From: Dactylosporangium sp.
Lineage (GTDB): Bacteria > Actinomycetota > Actinomycetes > Mycobacteriales > Micromonosporaceae
Assembly (NCBI GenBank): GCA_025965915.1
Contig: JAOPWA010000021.1
Span: 1 to 34,522 of the forward strand
Reading direction: 5' to 3'
Length of the DNA stretch: 34,522 nt
Below, one piece after another: positions 1-9,701 of the stretch. Below the pieces are notes generated by a model. That model was not told the DNA's origin, made no database searches, and saw only the letters and a list, made by a program, of their open reading frames with translations. The position numbers and the translations under genes are program-made. How positions within the stretch are numbered: position 1 is the first letter of the stretch; the number at the start of each line of letters is the position of its first letter.

Positions 1-70
1 CCAACCCGTAGGAGATCCCGAACATGTTCGGGGTGATCCAAACCTGTGGCCGGGCCGTCTGCGTGTTCAT
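1..70 (-). CDS. 5' end of a truncated CDS, possibly a TDT/TehA-like transporter (MNTQTARPQVWITPNMFGISYGL...)
   Basis: Reverse-complement ATG at 70-68 preceded by GGAGGA; open to the window edge. The 'ITPNMFGISYGL' start resembles TehA/SLAC1-type N-termini, but only 23 aa are visible. Confidence 0.4.
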   Translation of the reverse strand, partial: MNTQTARPQVWITPNMFGISYGL

Positions 71-351
71 CCGAGTCCTCCACCGGGAAGGCTGGCGGTC
101 ACGTGCCCTCTTGCGAATTCGCCGAACGGTAGTAGGCCAGGCGACGTCGTGCGGCCTACCCGCCAGGCAACGGACAAACTACCCCGCAATCGGGTACCCA
201 TGCCGCACGCGTGATTCGTGCCCGATCCCTGCCCGAAACGGCGGTGAACAGAGGTAACCGAGGGCAGCTCAGGCCGTCGCCAGGCCGTCAGAGGTTGACC
301 GACACCAACCAATGACGCTCCCGATGACGGCCTTCGACCAGGCCAGCAGCG

Positions 352-368
352 GTTGCCACCAAGGCAAC
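352..368 (-). terminator. Small hairpin downstream of the glucosaminidase stop codon
   Basis: GTTGCC-accaa-GGCAAC, 6-bp perfect stem just past the stop at 376; no U-tract. Confidence 0.3.
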
Positions 369-375
369 GAGCGGC

Positions 376-1803
376 TCAGATGTTGTCGTACTGGTACAGG
401 TTGTACTGGTGCATCAGGTTCTGGACGTTGGCGACGTAGGTCGCGCTCGTCGCGTACCCGGCCTTCCAGATCTGGTACAGGAACTGGTCGGCGTCGTTGC
501 TGTAGTTGAACGCCGGCCGGTAGCGGCTGTTGGTCGTCAGGAAGGAGCCGTGGTCGCGGAACGAGTCCGTGATCGACGCGTACGTGCGGAACGACGCGGA
601 CGTGGAGTAGCAGTTCGGCGTGCACTCGTACGTCGCCCAGCTGTGGCAACCGCTGGCGATCGGGCCGGGGCTGCCCCCGAAGCACTTGATGCCGAAGTAG
701 TTGCGGTCGCTGGCGGTCAGACCGCTGCGGCCCCAACCGGACTCCAGGATCGACTGCGCGATTGTCACCGAGGCCGGTACCCGGAACTCACGGTAGCCTT
801 GCTGGGCGGGTGCGACCGCCGCCGCGATGAACTGGGCGTTGGTCATGCTGCCCACCGGGCCGGCGCCGCCGGTGACCGGCGCGCCACCGTCACAGGTCGG
901 CAGGGTCGCCGAGGTCTCCACGTAGGCGTGCGACACGTAGTTGCCGCTGGTCAGCCGGTCCCACTGGCTGGTGGAACGGACGGTGCCGTTCACGTAGCTA
1001 CCGGAGACCGCGCAGGTGAGAGTGAGCTGGCCGCCGTTGGCGACCTGCCCCATGGGAGCGGCGCCGGCGGACGGGCCGCTGCGGATGTTGAGCGGGCCGC
1101 CGTCAGTCTGCGCGCTGCCGCCGTAGGTGGCCGGCGGGGCAAGCGTCGGAGCCGGGCCCGGGGCGGGGTTCGATACCGGGACCGAGGTAGGGGTCGGCTC
1201 GCATGGCGGAAGCGACGCGTCGGTCTGTACGTACGCGTGGGAGATGTAGCCGCCGCCCGCGAGCTTGTCCCACTGGGCGGTGGAGCGGACCGTGCCGCGT
1301 ACCGTTTCGCCGTCGACCTGGCAGCTCAGGGTCACCGAAGAGCCGTTGACAAGGGTCGCCGTCAGGCCGGACTGCGAGTTGGGCGCGTTGCGGACGTTGA
1401 GCCGGCCGCCGTCGGTGCGCACGCTGGTGCCCGACGGGGGTGCCGGCGGGGCGTCGAGTGACGCGCACGACGGGAGGTATGCATTGGTCTGCATGTAGGC
1501 GTGTGCCACCCAGAGGCCGTTGGTCAGCCGGTCCCACTGCGCGCTGCCGCGGACCGCTCCGCTGACGTACGACCCGGATGCCTGGCAGGCGAGGGTGAGT
1601 ACCGTGCCGTTGCGGACCTGGCTCGAGGTCGCGGCCTGGGTCGAGGGAGCTGAACGTACGTTGAGTGGGTCGCCATTGGTTCGCACCGTCGCGTACGCGG
1701 CGGACGCGGCGGAGGCGGATTCCATGCCGATGACGAGCGTGGTGCCCGTTGCCGAGGTCGCGAGGAGCGCACCTACCAGCAGCCGTCGGATGTTCGGGTT
1801 CAT
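376..1803 (-). CDS. Secreted protein with three SH3-like repeats and a C-terminal glucosaminidase domain
   Basis: ORF 376-1806 (ATG at 1803); N-terminal signal peptide; three homologous ~76-aa repeats; C-terminal 'NAQFIAAAVAPAQQGYREFRVPASVTIAQSILESGWGRSGLTASDRNYFGIK' typical of FlgJ/LytG-type glucosaminidases. Confidence 0.88.
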   Translation of the reverse strand: MNPNIRRLLVGALLATSATGTTLVIGMESASAASAAYATVRTNGDPLNVRSAPSTQAATSSQVRNGTVLTLACQASGSYVSGAVRGSAQWDRLTNGLWVAHAYMQTNAYLPSCASLDAPPAPPSGTSVRTDGGRLNVRNAPNSQSGLTATLVNGSSVTLSCQVDGETVRGTVRSTAQWDKLAGGGYISHAYVQTDASLPPCEPTPTSVPVSNPAPGPAPTLAPPATYGGSAQTDGGPLNIRSGPSAGAAPMGQVANGGQLTLTCAVSGSYVNGTVRSTSQWDRLTSGNYVSHAYVETSATLPTCDGGAPVTGGAGPVGSMTNAQFIAAAVAPAQQGYREFRVPASVTIAQSILESGWGRSGLTASDRNYFGIKCFGGSPGPIASGCHSWATYECTPNCYSTSASFRTYASITDSFRDHGSFLTTNSRYRPAFNYSNDADQFLYQIWKAGYATSATYVANVQNLMHQYNLYQYDNI

Positions 1804-2047
1804 CAAAAGTAGACCTTCTGTGGCGGGTTCGACCTCGCTCGACGGTCCAGCGCGTGGGTTGCTGACCCGGTTCCAGAAGGGGTGCTGATGGGTTATATGT
1901 TGAAATGTCAGGATTGACCGTTATTGGATGTTGCCGGCGCGGCTCGACGGCTGGCGTTATGGCTGGCTCGATGGCTGGCGGGCTGGCGGCGCCCGCGAGT
2001 GTGCTACCAACAGTCCTTATAGGACGGACGTCCTGCGGCGCGCTTGA

Positions 2048-3052
2048 CTAGTCGGCCGTAAGGAAGCGTAGTCCGTTGCCGGACAACAGTTTGCCGCGCT
2101 GCTCGCTGGTCAGGAAGTCCGCCTTGCGGACCACCTGCCCGACCGGTCGCTCGCCGAGCGGATAGGGATAGTCGCTACCGAGGACCACCTGGTCCTCGCC
2201 CATCGTGTCCACCAGTAGCCGCAGCGCAGCGGGGTCGAACACCACGCTGTCGACGAAGAAGCGGTCGACGTAGTGGCTCGGAGGGAAGGCCGACCGGCCA
2301 CGGACCAGGTCGCCGCGGCGGTGCCAGGCGTTGTCCGCGCGGCCGAGCCAGAACGGGAAGCTGCCCCCGCCGTGGGCGAAGCACAGCCGCAGCGAACGCG
2401 GCACCCGGTCCAGCACGCCGCCGAGGATGAGCGCCAGGGCGGAGAGGTGGGTCTCGGCGGGCATGCCGGTCAGCCAGCGCGCCATCCAGCGATCCAGCCG
2501 TGGCCCGCCGGGCATGTCCCATGGATGCACGAAGACGGGCGCGCCCACCTCCGCGCAGTGCTGCAGGAACGTCACGATGCCGGCGTCATCGAGGTCGCGG
2601 TCGCCGACATGGTTGCCGATCTCCACGCCCGCGTGGCCGGCGGCGAGGCACCGGTCCAGTTCGGCGCAGGCCGCGTCGGGGTCTTGTAGCGGAACCTGGC
2701 AGAACGGCACCAGCCGATCCCCACCGCCCGCGGTCACCTCCAGCGTCAGGTCGTTGAAGATCCGCGCCACCTTGACCGCCTGATCGGCCGGGCGATCGTA
2801 CGAGAAGAACACCGGAGTGGGGGACACCACCTGCACGTCCACCCCATCGGAGTCCATATCGGATAGACGCGTACCGGCGTCCCAGCACGCGGCGCCGATC
2901 GGCCGGAACTCGTCATCGCCCACCATGATCATGGCGGCCCGCTCCGAGTCGACACGCAGCCAGGGCCAGCCGGAGCCCCCGCACCGCGCGGACAACTCCG
3001 GCCACCCCTTGGGTACGACGTGGGTGTGCACGTCGACGACGAGATCGGACAT
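2048..3052 (-). CDS. nbaD: 2-amino-3-carboxymuconate-6-semialdehyde decarboxylase (ACMSD, amidohydrolase superfamily)
   Basis: Starts [20 protein letters not shown]; HxH, 'FAHGGGSFPFWLGR' and 'VLGSDYPYPLG' motifs; TGATG overlap with the upstream gene; operon context. Confidence 0.92.
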   Translation of the reverse strand: MSDLVVDVHTHVVPKGWPELSARCGGSGWPWLRVDSERAAMIMVGDDEFRPIGAACWDAGTRLSDMDSDGVDVQVVSPTPVFFSYDRPADQAVKVARIFNDLTLEVTAGGGDRLVPFCQVPLQDPDAACAELDRCLAAGHAGVEIGNHVGDRDLDDAGIVTFLQHCAEVGAPVFVHPWDMPGGPRLDRWMARWLTGMPAETHLSALALILGGVLDRVPRSLRLCFAHGGGSFPFWLGRADNAWHRRGDLVRGRSAFPPSHYVDRFFVDSVVFDPAALRLLVDTMGEDQVVLGSDYPYPLGERPVGQVVRKADFLTSEQRGKLLSGNGLRFLTAD

Positions 3053-3576
3053 CAGCCCTTGCCCGGGTGGAGCGCGCCGCACCTGGCACATTTGCGGGCC
3101 TTCTCGTCGGCGTAGAACGCCTGGAAGACCGGCGGCAGGTCGGTCACGATGTCGCGCACCTGCAGTTCGACCTCGTGCAGCAGGTTGCCGCAGTCGAGGC
3201 AGTACCACTGGAACTTCTCCAGCGTGCCCTCCTCGCGGATCCGCTCGACCACCATGCCGATCGAGCCGGCCTCGGGGCGCTGCGGCGAGTGCGGCGTGTT
3301 CCCGGGCAGCATCCACATCTGACCCTCGCGGATGTGCACGGTCCGCGGCCCGTCGGGCGTCATCAGGTTGACGTGCATGTTGCCCTTGACCTGGTAGAAG
3401 AACTCCTCGTACGGGTCGACGTGAAAGTCGGTGCGCTGGTTGGGGCCGCCCACCACCTGCACGATGAAATCCGCGCCGCCGGGGAACATCTCCTTGTTGT
3501 TGACCGGGGGCTTGAGCAGGTGCTGGTTCTCCTCGATCCAGCCCGGAAAGCTCACCGGCTCGGTCACATCGGTCAT
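3052..3576 (-). CDS. nbaC: 3-hydroxyanthranilate 3,4-dioxygenase
   Basis: 174 aa cupin, '[30 protein letters not shown]', and C-terminal CxxC rubredoxin-like pairs (CLDCGN, CARCGA). Confidence 0.94.
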   Translation of the reverse strand: MTDVTEPVSFPGWIEENQHLLKPPVNNKEMFPGGADFIVQVVGGPNQRTDFHVDPYEEFFYQVKGNMHVNLMTPDGPRTVHIREGQMWMLPGNTPHSPQRPEAGSIGMVVERIREEGTLEKFQWYCLDCGNLLHEVELQVRDIVTDLPPVFQAFYADEKARKCARCGALHPGKG

Positions 3577-3998
3577 GACTTGCCTCCTTCGGGGAGCGCG
3601 GCAACCGCCTGCATCTCGATCAGTAGATGTGGATGGGGTAGCTGGTGCACGGCGACCGTGGTGCGGGTGGGGCCGGTCTCGTCGAAGTACTCGGCGTAGA
3701 CCTCGTTGTAGCCGCCGAAGTCGTTCATGTTGACCAGGTAGGTGGTGACCTGCACGAGGTCGGACAGGTCGGCCCCGGCGGCGCGCAGGATGTCGCGGAT
3801 GTTCTCGATCACCGCACGGGTCTGCGCCCGGATCTCCAGCGAGGTGGTGCCCATGGCGTCGACCTGTGCGCCGGCGATCGTGTTGTCCGGCCGGCGGCTC
3901 GACGTACCGGACACGAAGACGAAGCCGCCGGCGACCTTGACGTGCGGGAAGCGGCCGCGCGGAGCGGCCTTCCCGGCCACGACCCTCGCCTCGCTCAT
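3573..3998 (-). CDS. RidA/YjgF-family protein, probable 2-aminomuconate deaminase
   Basis: 141 aa from [15 protein letters not shown]; RidA motifs '[12 protein letters not shown]' and '[25 protein letters not shown]' with the usual Arg; ATGA overlaps on both sides. Confidence 0.88.
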   Translation of the reverse strand: MSEARVVAGKAAPRGRFPHVKVAGGFVFVSGTSSRRPDNTIAGAQVDAMGTTSLEIRAQTRAVIENIRDILRAAGADLSDLVQVTTYLVNMNDFGGYNEVYAEYFDETGPTRTTVAVHQLPHPHLLIEMQAVAALPEGGKS

Positions 3999-4780
3999 GA
4001 CGCGGCCGAAAGCGACGCGGTGCCGAGCTTTTCGACCACGGCCCGCACGTGGACGCCGGGTGCCAGCGGTACCGCCGCGGTGGCCGCCCCGGCGAGGAAG
4101 ACCCATCCCTCGTGCAGCCGTACGCCGTGCTGGCCGGCGAGGCGTACCCCGGAGTCGAGGGCCCGGCGCGGGTCGCCGAGGATCGCCGCCGTCGAACCGG
4201 TCTGCACCACCCGGCCGTTGACCTCCAGCAGCACGCCGAGGTTGGAGAGCCCTGCCGGCACAGGCTGCCAGGGGCCGATGACGAAGCCGGCCGCCGAGGT
4301 GTTGTCGGCGATCACGTCGGGCAGCGAGAACGTGAAGTTGGCGTAGCGCGAGTCGATGAGCTCCAGCGCCGGTGCGACCGCCCGCACTGCCGAGAGGAAG
4401 TCCCCGACCGGCTCGCCCGGCTCCGGGCTGCGGGCCATCAGGAAGGCGACCTCGGGCTCGACCCGCGGATGAATGTAGCCGCCCAGGTCCACCGCGCCGC
4501 CGTCGTCGATGCGCATCCCGTCGGTGAGCCGGCCCCAGATCACCTCGTCGACGCCGACCTGCGCCATCTTGGCCCGGCTGGTCAGGCCCATCTTCAGCCC
4601 GACCAGTCGCTCCCCGCGTGCCAGCCGCCGCGCCACCAGTGCGTCCTGCACCGCGTACGCGGTGACGGCGTCGACGCCGGCCGCCGCGACGATCTGCGGG
4701 ATTGCCGTCGCCGTCACGGCCGCCTCGTCGAGTTGCGCGGCGAGGGCCGCGAGGTCGGGTTGCTGCGCCACTGCCGTCAT
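3995..4780 (-). CDS. 2-oxo-3-hexenedioate (4-oxalocrotonate) decarboxylase
   Basis: 261 aa, fumarylacetoacetase-fold hydratase/decarboxylase family ('[30 protein letters not shown]', '[12 protein letters not shown]'); operon context. Confidence 0.85.
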   Translation of the reverse strand: MTAVAQQPDLAALAAQLDEAAVTATAIPQIVAAAGVDAVTAYAVQDALVARRLARGERLVGLKMGLTSRAKMAQVGVDEVIWGRLTDGMRIDDGGAVDLGGYIHPRVEPEVAFLMARSPEPGEPVGDFLSAVRAVAPALELIDSRYANFTFSLPDVIADNTSAAGFVIGPWQPVPAGLSNLGVLLEVNGRVVQTGSTAAILGDPRRALDSGVRLAGQHGVRLHEGWVFLAGAATAAVPLAPGVHVRAVVEKLGTASLSAAS

Positions 4781-5571
4781 GCCGCACCTCCGGAGAAACA
4801 GGTCCGGACCGATCCCAGGCCGGAGATCCGCGCCTCGTACGCTGCGCCGGGGGCCACCGGCACCATCGGGCCGAGCGCCCCGGAGAGCACCACGTCACCG
4901 GCGCGCAGCGGACGTCCCGAGCGGGCGAGGGTCTCGGCCAGCCAGGCCACGGCGTGTGCCGGGTTGCCCAGGCAGGCCGCGCCGGCGCCGACCGAGACCG
5001 GCTCGCCGGCGTGTTCGAGCACCATTCCGCACAGCCGCAGGTCGACCTCGGCGATCCGCCTGGGTGCCGTGCCGAGCACGAAAAGCCCGCTGGAGGCGTT
5101 GTCGGCCACCGTGTCCACGATGGAGATGTCCCAGCCCGCCACCCGCGAGTCGACGATCTCGATCGCCGGCAGCAGGTGGTCGGTCGCGTGGATCACGTCC
5201 GCGACCGTCACCTGTTCGTAGGGCAGGTCGGCGCCGAGCACGAATGCGACCTCCGCTTCCACGCGCGGTTGCAGCAGCCGGCCGAGGTCGACCTCGGTGC
5301 CGTCGGGCACCGCCATGTCGGCGAAGAGCACACCGAAGTCCGGCTGGTAGACGCCGAGGTTCTCCTGCACGACGCGGGAGGTCAGGCCGATCTTCGCGCC
5401 GACGGGCCGGCGACCCTCCGCCGTCCAGCGCCGCACCTGTGCCTGCTGCACGTCGTACGCCGTCTCGACATCGCCTTCGGGCAGCAGTTCGCCGCGCAGC
5501 GGCGGGCAGGGCTTGCCTTCGTCGTACGCGTCGCGCAGCACCTGCGCCGCCCGCTCGATATCCACGGTCAC
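4777..5571 (-). CDS. 2-oxopent-4-enoate hydratase
   Basis: 264 aa from GTG at 5571; paralogue of the downstream decarboxylase ('[30 protein letters not shown]', '[14 protein letters not shown]'); GTGA overlap with the upstream gene. Confidence 0.84.
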   Translation of the reverse strand: MTVDIERAAQVLRDAYDEGKPCPPLRGELLPEGDVETAYDVQQAQVRRWTAEGRRPVGAKIGLTSRVVQENLGVYQPDFGVLFADMAVPDGTEVDLGRLLQPRVEAEVAFVLGADLPYEQVTVADVIHATDHLLPAIEIVDSRVAGWDISIVDTVADNASSGLFVLGTAPRRIAEVDLRLCGMVLEHAGEPVSVGAGAACLGNPAHAVAWLAETLARSGRPLRAGDVVLSGALGPMVPVAPGAAYEARISGLGSVRTCFSGGAA

Positions 5572-7079
5572 GATAGATCCACACAGACGTTGGTGAGTTC
5601 GGAGTAGAAGTCCAGTGAATGTACGCCGCCTTCGCGGCCGACGCCCGAGGCCTTGACCCCGCCGAAGGGGGTACGCAGGTCGCGCAGGAACCACGTGTTG
5701 ACCCAGACGATGCCGGCGTCCAGCCGGGCGCCGGCCCGATGCGCCCGGCCGACGTCGCGGGTCCACACCGTCGCGGCGAGCCCGTACTCGCTGTCGTTGG
5801 CGAGCGCGTACGCCTCGTCCTCGTCGTCGAACGGCGCGAGGTGGCACACCGGGCCGAAGATCTCCTCCCGGTTGGTGCGCGCGTCCTGGCCCAGACCGGT
5901 CAGTACGGTCGGCTGCACGTACGCGCCGCCGTCGCGGGCGTCGCCGAAGGCCGGGACGCCCCCGCCGGCGAGCACCGTGGCGCCTTCGGCACGGGCCAGG
6001 TCGTAGTAGCCGAGCACCTTGTCGCGGTGCTCTCTGGAGATCAGCGGCATGTTCGCGGTCGCCTCGTCGGACGGCCAGCCGAAGGCCAGCTCACCGGCGC
6101 GCTTCGCCAGCCGTGCGGCGAACTCGTCGAAGATCGGCCGCTGCACGTAGAGCCGTTCGGTGCACAGGCACACCTGGCCGCCGTTGGTGAAGCTGGACCG
6201 GACCGAGCCCGCCACCGCCGCGTCCAGGTCGGCGTCGGCGAAGACCAGACCCGCGTTCTTGCCACCCAGTTCGAACGACACGGCCTTGACCCCACCTGCC
6301 GCGGCCCGCATGATCGTGGCGCCGGTGGCGGACTCCCCGGTGAAGGTGATCGCGTCGACGCCGGGGTGGCGGGTGAGGAACTCTCCCGCCGAGGCCGGGC
6401 CGAAGCCGTGTACCAGGTTGAACACCCCATCCGGCACGCCCACCGCCGCCATTATCTCGGCGAGCAGCGTCGCCGACGACGGGGTCTCCTCGGACGGCTT
6501 GACGATGACCGCGTTGCCGCAGGCCAGTGCCGGGGCGACCTTCCAGGTCAGCAGCAGCAGCGGCAGGTTCCAGGGCACGATGATCGCGACGACGCCGACC
6601 GGCTTGCGGACGGCGTAGTTGAGCGCCCGCCCGCCACCAGCGGTGGCGGTGGTGAACGACTCGGTCGGCGCGGTCGCGGCGATCTCGGCGAAGGCCCGGA
6701 AATTGGCGGCTCCACGCGGGATGTCCAGCGTCCGGGCCTGCGAGATGGACTTGCCGGTGTCGGCGACCTCGGCGGCCACCAGATCGTCGAAGCGCCGCTC
6801 CAACTCGTCGGCGATCCGGCGCAGCACGCCGGCGCGCTCCTGCTCGCCCATCCGGCCCCACGGCCCGCCCAGCGCCCGGCGTGCGGCATCCACGGCCGCG
6901 TCCACGGTGCCGGCACCCGCCTCGGCCACCTCGAAGATGGTCTCGCCCGTAACCGGGCTGACCTTGGCGAACGTCTTGTCCCCGGCGACGAACTCGCCGC
7001 CGACGAAGTTGCGCAGCAGTCCCGGCGCGCCGGCCGGTCGCCCGGTCATCAGCTCCGGGCTCCACAGTGTCCGGGTCAC
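5568..7079 (-). CDS. 2-aminomuconate/2-hydroxymuconate semialdehyde dehydrogenase
   Basis: 503 aa aldehyde dehydrogenase; 'FELGGKNAGLVFADAD', 'GGQVCLCTERLYV', 'EEIFGPV'; operon context. Confidence 0.9.
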   Translation of the reverse strand: MTRTLWSPELMTGRPAGAPGLLRNFVGGEFVAGDKTFAKVSPVTGETIFEVAEAGAGTVDAAVDAARRALGGPWGRMGEQERAGVLRRIADELERRFDDLVAAEVADTGKSISQARTLDIPRGAANFRAFAEIAATAPTESFTTATAGGGRALNYAVRKPVGVVAIIVPWNLPLLLLTWKVAPALACGNAVIVKPSEETPSSATLLAEIMAAVGVPDGVFNLVHGFGPASAGEFLTRHPGVDAITFTGESATGATIMRAAAGGVKAVSFELGGKNAGLVFADADLDAAVAGSVRSSFTNGGQVCLCTERLYVQRPIFDEFAARLAKRAGELAFGWPSDEATANMPLISREHRDKVLGYYDLARAEGATVLAGGGVPAFGDARDGGAYVQPTVLTGLGQDARTNREEIFGPVCHLAPFDDEDEAYALANDSEYGLAATVWTRDVGRAHRAGARLDAGIVWVNTWFLRDLRTPFGGVKASGVGREGGVHSLDFYSELTNVCVDLS

Positions 7080-8413
7080 GGGTTCCTCCTACCGCGGGTG
7101 GCAAGGGTGCCCAGCGTGCCGAGCAGCAGCGCCCCCGCCCCGGCGAGCGCCGCACCGAGCACCTGGTGCTGGCGCCGCACCCGCCGCTGCACCTCGGCGT
7201 ACGGGGTGGTCGAGAACGACACCAGTTCGTACCGGGAGACGTACCGGCCGGGAAGGGCCCGCTCCAGGGCGTGCTCCACCTTCCTGCTGAGCTGGAACAC
7301 CGGCGAGGCGACCTTGTCGCGCATCTCCACGAAGTTGGCCAGCGCCATCCGCGCGATTGCCTCGGTGTTGTCCCTGCGTCGCGCTTCGAACAGTGGCAGC
7401 GCCGTCTTCCAGGTGTCGCCGGTGTCGTCCAGGCAGCGGTCCAGTTCCACCACGTCTTCGAAGGCGCAGTTGGCGCCCTGCCCGTAGAACGGCACGATCG
7501 CGTGCGCCGCGTCGCCGAGCAGCCCCACCGTGCCGCCCGACTGCCAGGGTGCGCAGCGCACGGTGCCGAGCATCCCGACCGGGTTGTGCAGGTAGTCGTC
7601 GACCAGGTTGGGGGCGAGCGACATCAGGTCCGGGTACTGGGTGCGGAAGTGCCGCTCGATCGCGGCCGGGCTGCCCAGCGACGCGAAGCTGGTGGTGCCG
7701 CCGGTGGGCCAGAACAGCGTGCAGGTGAACGACCGGTCCGGGTTGGGTAGCGCGATCATCATCGAGGTGCCACGTGGCCAGATGTGCAGCGCGTCCGGGT
7801 CGAGAGCGAACTCTCCGGCCAGCGGTGGGATCGTCAGCTCCTTGTACCCGTAGTCGAGGAAGTCGAGGCTCTCGGTCAGCCCGCCGTGCGCCAGCAACTG
7901 GCCGCGTACCGCCGAGCCGGCGCCGTCCGTGCCGAGGACGACCGCGGCGCTCGTCCGGGTCTTGCCCTGCGGGGTTTCGTAGGTCATCTCGCCGGTCGCC
8001 GGGTCGAGGCCGACGAGGCGGTGGTCGAAGGCGATCCGTACGCCGGGCAGCGCCGCAGCGGCGTTCAGCAGGGCGTTGTTGAGGGCGCCGCGGCTGATGG
8101 AGTTGATCGCGCGGTCGCCGTCGAGGCTGTACGGCTGGAAGTTCAGCTCGCCTTGCATCGGGTGGATCATGCGCCCGCGCATCGGCAGCGCATCGGCCAT
8201 CACCTGCTTGTCCAGGTCGATGCGGCGCAGCGCGTCGAGCCCCCGCTCGGACAGGGCCAGGTTGATGGAGCGGCCCCGCTCGACCGTCCCGGTGCGCGGG
8301 TCTGGGCGGCGCTCGTAGAGGGCGACCGGGTATCCGCGACGGGCCAGGAAACAGGCGAGCAGGCATCCGGCGAGGCCGGCGCCGACGACGGCTACCTCGT
8401 CCTTCTCGTTCAT
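7076..8413 (-). CDS. kmo: Kynurenine 3-monooxygenase
   Basis: 445 aa from MNEKDEVAVVGAGLAGCLLACFLARRGYPVALYERRPDPR; FAD motif 'GLLGDAAHAIVPFYGQGANCAFEDV'; hydrophobic C-terminal segment. Confidence 0.93.
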   Translation of the reverse strand: MNEKDEVAVVGAGLAGCLLACFLARRGYPVALYERRPDPRTGTVERGRSINLALSERGLDALRRIDLDKQVMADALPMRGRMIHPMQGELNFQPYSLDGDRAINSISRGALNNALLNAAAALPGVRIAFDHRLVGLDPATGEMTYETPQGKTRTSAAVVLGTDGAGSAVRGQLLAHGGLTESLDFLDYGYKELTIPPLAGEFALDPDALHIWPRGTSMMIALPNPDRSFTCTLFWPTGGTTSFASLGSPAAIERHFRTQYPDLMSLAPNLVDDYLHNPVGMLGTVRCAPWQSGGTVGLLGDAAHAIVPFYGQGANCAFEDVVELDRCLDDTGDTWKTALPLFEARRRDNTEAIARMALANFVEMRDKVASPVFQLSRKVEHALERALPGRYVSRYELVSFSTTPYAEVQRRVRRQHQVLGAALAGAGALLLGTLGTLATRGRRNP

Positions 8414-9687
8414 CTGACCTCCTCGATGGTGTGCGCGAGCGCTTCGGCGACCCGCCAGCAGTCGTGGTAGGTCGAGTAGAGCGGCGCCGGCGCCACCCGG
8501 ACGATGTCCGGCTCCCGGGCGTCGGTGATCACTCCGTGTTCGTGGCGCAGCCGCTTGGCCAGCTCGCTGGCGCTGCCGCTGCCGATCCGTAGCGACAGTT
8601 GGCAGCCGCGCCGGCCCGGGTCGCGCGGGGTGACCAGGGTGACCGTCCGGGCGGCGGTGACCTCGTCGATGAGTTGCTCCAGGTACCCGGTGAGGCGCTC
8701 GCTGCGCGCGCGCAGCGCGGGCATGCCGACCTGGGCGAAGATCTCCAGTGAGGTACGGACCGGACCCATGGCGTAGATCGGCGGGTTGGAGACCTGCCAC
8801 GCGTCGGCCCGGGCGAGCGGGCGGGAGACCGGGGTCATCTCGAAGCGGGTGGCCGGGTCGGTGCTCCACCAGCCCTCGAACCGCTGGATGGTGGGATCGT
8901 CGAGGTGTCGGGAGTGCACGAACGCGCCGGCGAGTGCGCCGGGGCCGGAATTCAGGTACTTGTACGAGCACCAGGCCGCGAAGTCGACGCCCCACTCGTG
9001 CAGTTGGAGCGGGACGTTGCCGGCGGCGTGGGCGAGGTCCCAGCCGACGATCGCGCCGGCGGCCCGGCCGGCCTCGGTGATCGCCGGGATGTCCATCAGC
9101 TCGCCGGTCAGGTAGTTGACCCCGCCGAGCAGGACGAGGGCGACCCGGTCGCCGTCGGCGCCGAGGTAGTCGACGATGTCCTCGGTGCGCAGCGTGTCCT
9201 CGCCCGGGCGTGGCCGTAGCCGTACCACCGTCTCGTCAGGGTCGAAACCGTGGAAGCGGGCCTGGCTGCGCACCGCGTAGCTGTCCGACGGAAAGGCGGA
9301 GTCCTCGATGACGATCCGGTTCCGCTCGCCCCGCGGTCGGTAGAACGACACCATCAGCAGGTGCAGGTTGACCGTCAGCGAGTTCATCACGACGGCTTCG
9401 CATGCCAGGGCGCCGACCAGTCGCGCCGCGTACTCGGTGAGGAACTCGTGGTACGGCAGCCACGGGCGGCCCGCCTCCAGGTGCCCCTCGACACCGAGCC
9501 GCGCCCATTCGTCCAGGTCGTCGAGCAGGTCGGCCCGGGTGGCCTTCGGCTGCAGCCCCAGGGAGTTGCCCGCCAGGTAGGCGACTTCGGCGTACCGGCC
9601 GCCGTCCGCGGGTGGGATGTGGAAGAGATCCCGGTGGCCGGGGTCGGCCGCGTCGCGTCGCCGGGCGTCGTCCTCGGTCAACGTCAT
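8410..9687 (-). CDS. kynU: Kynureninase
   Basis: 425 aa from MTLTEDDARRRDAADPGHRDLF; 'YLAGNSLGLQPK', 'GWDLAHAAGNVPLQLHEWGVDFAAWCSYKYLNSGPG' PLP-Lys region. Confidence 0.95.
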   Translation of the reverse strand: MTLTEDDARRRDAADPGHRDLFHIPPADGGRYAEVAYLAGNSLGLQPKATRADLLDDLDEWARLGVEGHLEAGRPWLPYHEFLTEYAARLVGALACEAVVMNSLTVNLHLLMVSFYRPRGERNRIVIEDSAFPSDSYAVRSQARFHGFDPDETVVRLRPRPGEDTLRTEDIVDYLGADGDRVALVLLGGVNYLTGELMDIPAITEAGRAAGAIVGWDLAHAAGNVPLQLHEWGVDFAAWCSYKYLNSGPGALAGAFVHSRHLDDPTIQRFEGWWSTDPATRFEMTPVSRPLARADAWQVSNPPIYAMGPVRTSLEIFAQVGMPALRARSERLTGYLEQLIDEVTAARTVTLVTPRDPGRRGCQLSLRIGSGSASELAKRLRHEHGVITDAREPDIVRVAPAPLYSTYHDCWRVAEALAHTIEEVR

Positions 9688-9701
9688 GGAATGTGCTCCG
9701 C

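Noticed and set aside
409-1461. 350-aa plus-strand ORF
   Set aside because: Antisense to the glucosaminidase; Arg/Val/Gly-rich with no motif.
1940-2000. Repeated 'ATGGCTGGC/GGCTGGC' strings
   Set aside because: Short, irregular and easily produced by base composition; no consistent period.
2013-2034. Overlapping small palindromes (GTCCTTATAGGAC, AGGACGGACGTCCT) downstream of the ACMSD gene
   Set aside because: Could be an operon terminator, but arms are short and overlapping with no U-tract; not strong enough to call.
5619-7487. 622-aa plus-strand ORF
   Set aside because: Antisense to the aldehyde dehydrogenase and kmo genes; no recognisable motifs.
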